A stretch of DNA of 64,000 bases from Micromonospora parathelypteridis (lineage in GTDB: Bacteria > Actinomycetota > Actinomycetes > Mycobacteriales > Micromonosporaceae), in the NCBI RefSeq assembly GCF_014201145.1, contig NZ_JACHDP010000001.1:4464001-4528000 (forward strand). The letters are read 5' to 3'. This document shows positions 57,797-64,000 of the stretch, piece by piece; position 1 is the stretch's first letter; every line of letters starts with the position of its first letter. The notes below the pieces were generated by a model. That model was not told the DNA's origin and ran no database searches. It saw only the letters and a program-made list of their open reading frames with translations. The position numbers and the translations under genes were made by a program.

Positions 57797-58673
57797 GGTG
57801 GACCTCCCCGATGATCTTGTGGATCAGTTGCTTTGATTGTTCCTCATCAAGGGCGAGCGAGAGCAGTCCCGACCAGACCCTTTCGTAGGCGGCCACCTCG
57901 GTGGGCCTGTCGAGGTACAGCGACCCTGTCCACGACTCGCTGTAGACCACATCCGGCTCCGGGGTGCTCCTGTTGCCGGGCGGGAAGCCAAGCAAAACAA
58001 ACTCACCTCCGACAGCACCATGATGCGGACCAGCGGCGAGAGGTAAGATCTGAATCGATACGTTCGGGAGGTTGGACATCGTCAGCAGATGGGCCAGTTG
58101 CCCCGCCATGGTCCCGGCAACGCCTACCGGCCGAAGGAGCACGGACTCGCAGAGCACCACCTGCACCTGCGGCGCCTTTGGCAGGCGGCGGGTCAGCAGG
58201 GACTGTCGCTGCAGGCGAAGCTCGACAGCGCGTTCCCGGTCGTCCTCGCTCATGTCGGGCTGGTCGATGCGGTAGATGCCTCAGGCGTAGTCGCGGCTCT
58301 GCAGAATGCCCGGCACGAGGCTGTTCTTGTAGAAGCGGAGTCTCGACGCTGCGGATTCGAGGCCGACGTACAGCTCGAACCATTCGGGGACGGCATCGCC
58401 GTACGCGTGCCACCAGCCTTTCGCTCTGGTCTCGCCAGCCAGGGAGGTCAGCGCTCGGGCCAGCTCGCCCGTCGCCCCGTACAGCTCGCACATGGCGCGG
58501 ACGTCGACGCCGCGCATCGACCCGAGCCCGCTCTCGATCCGCCACACCTTCTGCCGGCTGCACTCCAGCGCCTCGGCGGCGGCGTCGAGGGTTATCCCCG
58601 CCTCGGTGCGCAGGTCACGCAGCGCTCTGCCGAGCTGTCGTCGGGGCACCGTCGAGCCCATGTCGTCGGCCAC
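57789..58673 (-). pseudogene. XRE family regulator with DUF5753 domain, interrupted by in-frame stop
   Basis: From the GTG at 58673 the frame encodes an XRE helix-turn-helix (LRDLRTEAGITLDAAAEAL, CSRQKVWRIESG). It then enters the DUF5753 domain and reaches a TGA at 58281-58283, just after VPGILQSRDYA. The same frame continues without a shift as GIYRIDQPDMSEDDRER and on to a normal C-terminus (LSLALDEEQSKQLIHKIIG). Intact relatives read straight through this point, so one nonsense substitution splits the gene. The first piece keeps the DNA-binding domain and might still act. An internal ATG (58253) could express the second piece. Sequencing error is an alternative. Confidence 0.82.
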
Positions 58674-58688
58674 GCGGGCTCTCCTTCC

Positions 58689-58739
58689 TGTTGAATTTTG
58701 CAACATCCCGACGGCGGTTTTGCAACAGGGGAATGTTGC
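58689..58739. promoter_or_regulatory. Cluster of TTGCAACA-type sites, candidate operator
   Basis: The promoter region between the XRE pseudogene and the plus-strand operon has TTTTGCAACA twice (58696-58705 and 58718-58727). The motif also appears in inverted orientation (TGTTGC, 58734-58739). The first copy lies inside the imperfect palindrome TGTTGAATTTTGCAACA (58689-58705). Repeated half-sites next to an XRE gene suggest an autoregulatory operator. Confidence 0.45.
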
Positions 58740-58888
58740 CCACAAATAACGGAACAGCGTGAGTCGACATTCATTGCGATAGTGCCTCTGACCTTACAAG
58801 ATAGGTCCGACAAAGGCGACGACCGTGCAATTCCCGTCGCCTGTCAATTGTCGACCGAATCCGTCACCGAAGAAAAGGTGGTGCTGCC

Positions 58889-58951
58889 GTGCGCGCGTTT
58901 CCCCGAGCCGAGCCTTCCCGGCCGGAGTCCTGGCGAGGAGCCCGCCGGTGA
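58889..58951 (+). CDS. Possible 20-residue leader or small protein
   Basis: A short frame from a GTG at 58889 (preceded by AAGGTGG) encodes 20 residues, MRAFPRAEPSRPESWRGARR. Its TGA overlaps the next gene's GTG by 4 bp (GTGA), as the next two genes also do. This suggests translational coupling. It has no composition evidence beyond that and may be chance. Confidence 0.35.
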   Translation: MRAFPRAEPSRPESWRGARR

Positions 58952-59199
58952 GCGCCCGTTGGGTGGCGCACCTGCCGTTCACCGCCGTCGATCTGCCGGC
59001 CGCTCGGCAGTTCGCCGGCACCCTGGCCCGATCCCTGACTTTCTTGCCCGAGGTGGACGCGGGCGAGACCACCGTGTCCGCCGAGGACGCCCAGGGCGTA
59101 CGCCATCGGGTCTTCTGCGACCTGCCCCTCGACGGCGGTTGGCGGTGCGTGCGCCGCGTCGAGCACGACGGTGAGTGCACTGTCCGGCGGTGTCGGTGA
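58948..59199 (+). CDS. Small hypothetical protein
   Basis: An 83-residue protein (start MSARWVAHLPFTAVDLPAARQ, end CVRRVEHDGECTVRRCR) with three cysteines in the last third. The GTG at 58948 has GAGGAG 7 bp upstream. Its stop overlaps the GTG of the following zinc-ribbon gene by 4 bp (GTGA). It is probably the lead gene of an operon with the frame-shifted gene downstream. No family recognised. Confidence 0.6.
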   Translation: MSARWVAHLPFTAVDLPAARQFAGTLARSLTFLPEVDAGETTVSAEDAQGVRHRVFCDLPLDGGWRCVRRVEHDGECTVRRCR

Positions 59200-61213
59200 C
59201 CCCCCACACCCGCTGTCGTCACCTGTCCCGACTGCGACGGGATGACCTTCACGCTGGACCCGTGCCGGTGCACCGCCTACGGCGACCGGTTCCTCGCCGA
59301 CGCCGACCTCCCCGGCCCGAGCCGGGAAGCGTACCGGGGCTGCGAGCAGTGTCGGGGCGCGGGCAGCGTCGCGTACCCCTGCTATCGCTGTGGACGGCGC
59401 GGCCGGCGGCGGGCGCAGCTCGTGGCCAGCGTCGCCAACCTGGACACCGGCGCGGTCGCGTCCCACCAGGTCGTGCCCGGCGGCCTCGACCCCCACCGCG
59501 ACCCGGCGGGCCACTGGGTGGTCGACCTTGCCTCCCGGGTACGCGAACTCGCCGCCTGCGTCGGCGCGGTCGTAGCCGACACCGACGCGCCGTCACTGTG
59601 GCTGTCACAGCAGTGGCGACCCGACCTGCCCGCCGCGCAGCGGTACGAGTTGGAGGCCCATGCCATCCTGCGGGCCGATCACGCCCCCTGGCGGCTGCTG
59701 CTGGGCCGATCCACGGCCACGCCGATTGTCGACCCGGCCGCCCGGCTCTGCGCGCTGGCCGACCTGCTGCTGCTTGACCTGGTCGTCGAGGCACGCCGGC
59801 AGGGCGCGGGGTTCGGCTGGGCCATCCGGTACGAGGTGCCCGGCTCCCCGGTGCCCTCTGGGCCGCCCGGCGGGTGTCCGGACCTGCCGGAGGCGCTGAT
59901 CCACACCGACGTCGACAGCGCGCTCGCCGGCCTCGCCGAGCGCGGCCTCGCCGCCCCTGCCCGGCTGCTGCGCCCCGACTCGCCGCGCCCACCCGTCGCC
60001 CCGGCCGAGGACGTCGACCAGCTCGAACGGCGTGTCCTCGCCGACTGCGTCGACGCTGTCGACGGCGACGAGCTGCCCGGAGCGCAGGCGGTCTGGCGGG
60101 ACGGCCGCTGGTGGCACACCACCCTGCGTGTCGGCGAGCCGGTGGAGATCCTCGCCGAGCAGCCCACCGGCCAGGTGGTCCGCCGCGTGCAGGTGCCACT
60201 GGGTCGCGGCTACGAACCGCCCGACGCGTCCTGGCTGGGTGAACACGTCGAGTGGCGGCCCTGCCCGGACTGCCGGCCGCACTGCCGGTTGCGCGCCTGC
60301 GACTGCCGGCTCGGCGGTCGCCCTGCCGACTCCGATTGTCCGCAAAGCTCCGGCGCTGGGCTGTGCCCGTCCGCGCTGCACTGCTTCACCTGCGGTGACA
60401 ACCACCGCCTGCATCGGACCGTGCTGGTCACCGTCACCGATCTGCGGCACCGGGTGGTGCACCTGGCCTGGCAGGCCGGCACGCCCGAGGTCGCCCCGCT
60501 GGTCGCCACCCAACCCAACGGCGGGCCCGTCGTGCAACTGCCCGACCGCTACCGGCTCGGCTCCTGGGCGGCCATCCTCGGCGCGCAGCCCGAGGACCTC
60601 GCCGACGCGGACGGCAGGCACGAAATCGGCAAGGACCTGCGCGACGGGTACCTCACGCTGCCCTGGGCCGGGGCTGACCCGGTCGGGGAGTACGTGCGCA
60701 GTGCCGAGCGGGGCACGGCAGCCGGCCGCCTGATCGTGGTGGCGGCCCCCCGCCGCGCCGCCGCTGCCCGAGCTGCTGCGGCTCGCCCTCGGCCTCGACC
60801 TGGCCCTCGTGGTGGCCGTGTGCGACCGGCGGCATCACGCCGGTGACCCGTTGCTGGCCGACGGACTGCGCTGGTCTGTCGAGGTGAAACCGCGTGACGC
60901 ACCCGTCCTCCCCGACGACCTGCCCTACCGGCCGAGCCTGGCCGCCGCCCGCGCCTGGTGTCGGGAGTGCCTGACCGACGCCATCGCCGGGGCCGCTCCA
61001 ACCGACCCGGCAGCGCGCCCATCCCGGTGCCCTGGTCGGGGCCTCGGGACGTCGTCGCCGATCCCGCGCCGGATCTGCTGCGGCTCGCTGCCCCGGCACG
61101 CCGGACAGGCGGTCACCGTGCGGTTCACCCGCGCCGGCTGCGCGGTGCACCGACACGACGACGACGGCGTGCGCCTCCTCGCCGAAGGCCCCGACCTGCG
61201 CGGCGTCCGGTAG
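59196..61213 (+). pseudogene. Cys-rich zinc-ribbon hypothetical gene with multiple frameshifts
   Basis: The GTG at 59196 overlaps the upstream stop (GTGA) but is out of frame with the main body. Removing one C from the C6 run at 59200-59205 gives a continuous TCPDCDGMTFTLDPCRC ribbon. The body (to about 60745) has more Cys pairs (CEQCRGAG, CYRCGRRG, CPDCRPHCRLRACDC, CFTCGDNH). At a second C6 run (60746-60751) the sensible frame shifts, continuing PELLRLALGLDLALVVAVCD. Two further compensating shifts near 61010-61100 lead to QAVTVRFTRAGCAVHRHDDD and the stop. About 650 residues if repaired. Function unknown. Either decay or homopolymer sequencing error. Confidence 0.65.
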
Positions 61214-61265
61214 CTGAGGCTGCCGAGATGCGTGTGGGACAGCGCGGGTGGTGCTATGGGTCGCC

Positions 61266-62564
61266 TCAGACTGACGGCGACACTCCGGGAGACCGTCCAC
61301 CGCGACCGGCGAAAAGATCCCGCAATTCGTCCCGCCCTCGCAGGAGGGTCTGCAGCAGGTTGGCGGTGTTCGTGTTAGGCGGGAGGGGTAGATCCGTGGC
61401 CAGATCCCGAATGCCGAACTCTCCCGTCAGCCAGGCGCGGAGGGCGCGGAGGTGCTGCGTCTTCCTGTCGGTCGCCGGCAGGGCCCAGACATCTGTCTCG
61501 TACGGTGTGTCGTCGTGCCCCAAGCCGGCCAGCAGACCGGACTGGCGGATCAGGCACGGGAAGCAGTGCCCGCAGTGGTGCGACCTGCTCGCGCCACCGA
61601 ACTTGCAGGGCGACTGGCCGCAGCTCACGGTCTTCATGAGGGCGGTGAGTGGCAACCCGGCTTCCGTCGCCCGGCGGCAGACCTCACCCTTGGTGGCTGG
61701 CAGCAGCGGGTTCACCACCTGAACACCTCCGCCGGCGGCGCCGATGAGTTGATTGACCAGGTGCAGCGTGCGTGGATGGACGGATCGCGTGGAGCAGGCG
61801 GCCACCCGTGCGCCGGTCAGCGGCGGATTCACCGCCAGTTGCCCGTTTTCAGGCACAGCGACGTGGCGGGCCTGATGAGCGGCGGCCGCGAAGACCGCAG
61901 TGGCCAGGAAGAGCAACCCGCGCGACCGTGAACTTCGATCCAGGCGTACGCCGTTGGCCCGCGACTGCAGCAGCACCGCCCGGTGCTCGACGGGACGTGC
62001 ACTCAGGCGGCTCACATGGGCGAGGATCTGCTCCTGGCGGCGTTTGAGCGTGGGGTCGTAGTAGGACACCAACAGCAGCGGGCCCGCGGTCTGTTGGACC
62101 CGTTCGGCTGCGTAGGCAGTGGAGTCGAGACCTCCGGAGAAGAGCGCAACCTCTTCGACCTGTGCGTCGTCCAGCAGTCGTCCCTGCACGCCGGGGTGCC
62201 TGCTTGCGCCGGCGTGAAACCGGATACTCCACCGATCGGCCGTGAGTAGTTCCAGCAGCGTGGTGAACATCGGCTCGCCATGTTGCCACCGATCCGGGTC
62301 GATCACCTGAACGGACAACTCGATGGTCCGGGTCCAGCGGTCCGCTGCGCGCTCACGCCCGGAGAGCTTGTCGGCCAGATACACGGCCTTTGCGACACGG
62401 AGAAAATCCTGCGCCCAGTCCGGTGGTGGTGGTGCGGGAGACAGGGTGCGTTCGATGGCACTGCCTTTGGCCCGGAAAAGCCGATCGCCGAGAGGTTGGT
62501 GAGAAGGGGGAAATGTGACCCTGCCGTCGGTGGTGTAGTGGTAGGCGTACTGGCCCTCGTTCAC
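61266..62564 (-). CDS. QatC-like QueC-family ATPase
   Basis: A 432-residue protein. A 135-residue N-terminal extension is followed by a QueC-like PP-loop ATPase: VALFSGGLDSTAYA (about residues 139-152), LLLVSYYDP and PENGQLAVNPPLTGAR. A C-terminal zinc site reads SCGQSPCKFGG and then HHCGHCFPC (about 345-370). Free-standing QueC is about 230 residues; this length and layout fit QatC of the Qat anti-phage system. QueC makes 7-cyano-7-deazaguanine, and defence homologues are thought to use related adenylation chemistry on proteins. The GTG at 62564 overlaps the upstream QatB-like stop by 4 bp. No qatA or qatD gene is visible. Confidence 0.8.
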   Translation of the reverse strand: MNEGQYAYHYTTDGRVTFPPSHQPLGDRLFRAKGSAIERTLSPAPPPPDWAQDFLRVAKAVYLADKLSGRERAADRWTRTIELSVQVIDPDRWQHGEPMFTTLLELLTADRWSIRFHAGASRHPGVQGRLLDDAQVEEVALFSGGLDSTAYAAERVQQTAGPLLLVSYYDPTLKRRQEQILAHVSRLSARPVEHRAVLLQSRANGVRLDRSSRSRGLLFLATAVFAAAAHQARHVAVPENGQLAVNPPLTGARVAACSTRSVHPRTLHLVNQLIGAAGGGVQVVNPLLPATKGEVCRRATEAGLPLTALMKTVSCGQSPCKFGGASRSHHCGHCFPCLIRQSGLLAGLGHDDTPYETDVWALPATDRKTQHLRALRAWLTGEFGIRDLATDLPLPPNTNTANLLQTLLRGRDELRDLFAGRGGRSPGVSPSV

Positions 62565-63313
62565 GGCTGTACCTCCCGTATGCCGAGTGCTGTATCCACC
62601 GTTTGCGTCAGCAGTTCGCGGGCGGTCTCGACGAGCAGACCCTGGCTGGGGGTCCGACTGGCAGCGTCGGTGCAGGGGTCGGGCAGAGCACCGAGAACCT
62701 GGGCGGTGACCCTGCTGGCGACCAGCCCGGTCGGATCGAACGGAACCGCGAGCGCCATCGCCAGCGGAAGGCCCTCGGCTATGACGGTGCCGACGTAGCC
62801 GCCCACGAGTTCGCCGAAGAAGAACCGGTAGATGCTGCAAAAGAGGTCGCCGGGGAGGCGTACAGAGCCGTCGCCTGCACGCAGCGCAGTGTCCACTGGT
62901 GAGTCGGCGTCCAACAGTTTCTCGGCTGTTCGTCGGGCTGCGCGACGCGCGACGGCGTCCCCGACCAGCCCGCCGTCTCCACCCACACTGGCGACGAACC
63001 GGGCTACGAATTGGTCCTGACGTTCCGCGGTGGTCGCACCCGGGACGTCGACCAGCCTGGACCTGCCGTGCAGCAGATCCCCGAGAACGTCCACCAGATG
63101 GTTGCCCGCGCGGAACGCCGCGGGGCGGAGACCTGACATGTCAGGGTCGTCATCGATTGACTCGGCCAGCGCCCGGCGGTACTGCCGGGCAACCTGTTCC
63201 GCCCAGTCGCGATTCGCTGCGGAGGGGCTGTCAGCCGCCCACTGCCCCAACCGGGTGTGGGCGGGGCTCCAGGGCCCACCGCGGGGCCCAGGCAACTTCG
63301 TGGACGTGCCCAT
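62561..63313 (-). CDS. QatB-like protein of a Qat-type defence module
   Basis: A 250-residue protein starting MGTSTKLPGPRGGPWSPAH. The MGTS-Gly/Pro-rich opening is what I recall for QatB. The rest is helical (VARQYRRALAESI, AFRAGNHLVDVLGDLL, FFFGELVGGYVGTVIAEGL). The ATG at 63313 has GAGGTGA a few bases upstream. An in-frame GTG-type extension upstream is rejected because it hides the Gly-2 N-terminus. It precedes and overlaps the QatC-like gene. If QatC conjugates a deazaguanine-type group to the partner's N-terminal glycine, as reported for a related QueC-like defence enzyme, this N-terminus would be the acceptor (inference). Confidence 0.72.
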   Translation of the reverse strand: MGTSTKLPGPRGGPWSPAHTRLGQWAADSPSAANRDWAEQVARQYRRALAESIDDDPDMSGLRPAAFRAGNHLVDVLGDLLHGRSRLVDVPGATTAERQDQFVARFVASVGGDGGLVGDAVARRAARRTAEKLLDADSPVDTALRAGDGSVRLPGDLFCSIYRFFFGELVGGYVGTVIAEGLPLAMALAVPFDPTGLVASRVTAQVLGALPDPCTDAASRTPSQGLLVETARELLTQTVDTALGIREVQP

Positions 63314-63669
63314 CGTCACCTCGCAGGGCGTAGGCGGCAACGATCAAAGCTTATGGGTACGCACGGTATCCGTCCATGTCCTATCGGTTACATCAGTAGC
63401 CGGTGATCGCGCGTGAACTGGGGACGAGTGTCTGTTCATCTGTCAGGAAGCCGACTCTCGGCTGCCGGGCGTCCGGTCCGGCCGGCCACCTGAGCCTCTG
63501 GTAAAGCCTCCTGACCTGGGTCGCCTCGACTTTCCGGCCACTGTGGTCAGTGAAGGAGGTTGGGTCGAGGGCTCATTCAGCCCGCACGGCGGTCATCCAA
63601 GCCGGTATCCGGACATCGGGGCCGATGGGTAGCGTGTCGGGCACCCTGGGGGAGGCTGGAGGAACACCG
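63314..63669. other. Divergent promoter region between qatB-like gene and pglY
   Basis: 356 bp without a gene separate two divergent starts. Local AT enrichment around 63340-63400 (including AAGCTTATGGG and TATCGGTTACATCAG) probably holds promoter elements, but I cannot assign -10/-35 boxes with confidence. Only weak short inverted repeats are visible. Regulation shared between BREX and Qat-like genes from this region is possible. Confidence 0.5.
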
Positions 63670-64000
63670 GTGACGCTGCTGCGCGACCTGATCGACATCC
63701 CGACGTCGGTTGGTGAGGGCGACTTCGTGGTCAAGGCGGCCGAAGGCGCCGACCTGGACCGGTACGTCGTCACCGACCAACTTCGGGAAAACTTCAGCAG
63801 CGCGCTGCAGAAGATCGGGCATGCCGTCACCACCGGCCGCTCGCAGGCGATGTTCCTGCACGGCTCGTTCGGTTCCGGCAAGTCGCACTTCATGGCTGTG
63901 CTGCGGGAGATCCTGGCGCACAACTCGCGGGCCCGGCAGATCCGCGGGCTGGAAGGGCCTGTTGTCGCCGCCGACGCGTGGCTGCCGCAGCGGACATTCC
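63670..64000 (+). CDS. pglY: BREX type 2 ATPase PglY (5' part, continues beyond window)
   Basis: The frame opens at GTG 63670 and has no stop before the window edge (110 codons). The visible part reads LLRDLIDIPTSVGEGDFVVK, then RYVVTDQLRENFSSAL. It has a P-loop in MFLHGSFGSGKSHFMAVL (about residues 62-79). This is the characteristic N-terminus of PglY, the large AAA-type ATPase of Pgl/BREX-2 (normally about 1200-1300 residues). pglZ is expected downstream. It is separated from pglX by 10.8 kb of other genes and is divergent from the QatB-like gene. Confidence 0.9.
   Translation, partial: MTLLRDLIDIPTSVGEGDFVVKAAEGADLDRYVVTDQLRENFSSALQKIGHAVTTGRSQAMFLHGSFGSGKSHFMAVLREILAHNSRARQIRGLEGPVVAADAWLPQRTF

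Noticed and set aside
57789..58673. Selenocysteine or programmed readthrough at the TGA in the XRE gene
   Set aside because: No SECIS-like element is apparent and the family has no selenoproteins; a nonsense mutation is simpler.

Overview
The window is very GC-rich and strongly GC3-biased, with frequent GTG starts and GTGA/ATGA gene overlaps. It carries actinobacterial families (DUF6232, DUF397, DUF5753, class F sortase, DUF4397). It looks like a chromosome segment of a Micromonosporaceae actinomycete, probably Micromonospora or a close relative. This is judged from gene content and order only; no database search was possible. I saw no rRNA, tRNA or CRISPR array.

Positions 1-40.3 kb are ordinary chromosome. 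They hold two DUF6232 membrane proteins, an enoyl-CoA hydratase, a ThDP enzyme, small membrane proteins, a GNAT protein, etfBA, and an ECF sigma/anti-sigma pair divergent from a DUF4397-sortase operon. Then come a cysteine desulfurase, mnmA, a MetE-like protein, a VOC protein, a membrane-anchored PemK-like protein, ligA, a GGDEF-EAL protein and gatCAB. The block ends with an AceE/transketolase-like enzyme, a metallophosphoesterase, a lipoprotein sugar dehydrogenase, a GAF-PP2C phosphatase, a 2-hydroxyacid dehydrogenase, a second EAL protein with degenerate motifs, and a LacI regulator divergent from a beta-mannosidase.

Positions 40.3-64 kb form a defence island. After a MazG-like pyrophosphohydrolase there are two tandem nuclease-helicase (DUF2075) paralogues. 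Each is preceded by a near-identical leader whose two-tier hairpin appears to cover the ribosome binding site. Next come pglW and pglX of a BREX type 2 (Pgl) system. The next Pgl gene, pglY, starts only at 63,670 and runs off the window. The 10.8 kb between pglX and pglY holds a candidate type IV-like HNH endonuclease, a DUF4352 lipoprotein-like membrane protein, a family of small helical proteins, a DUF397/XRE pair whose regulator has an in-frame stop, and a zinc-ribbon gene broken by several C-run frameshifts. It also holds a two-gene module that I read as QatB + QatC (a QueC-like ATPase) without visible QatA or QatD.

The most interesting points are this QatBC-like pair divergent from pglY inside a split BREX-2 locus, and the duplicated RBS-masking leader of the helicase genes. 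Intergenic hairpin repeats at 13.2, 13.3 and 40.3 kb look like a dispersed palindromic element family.
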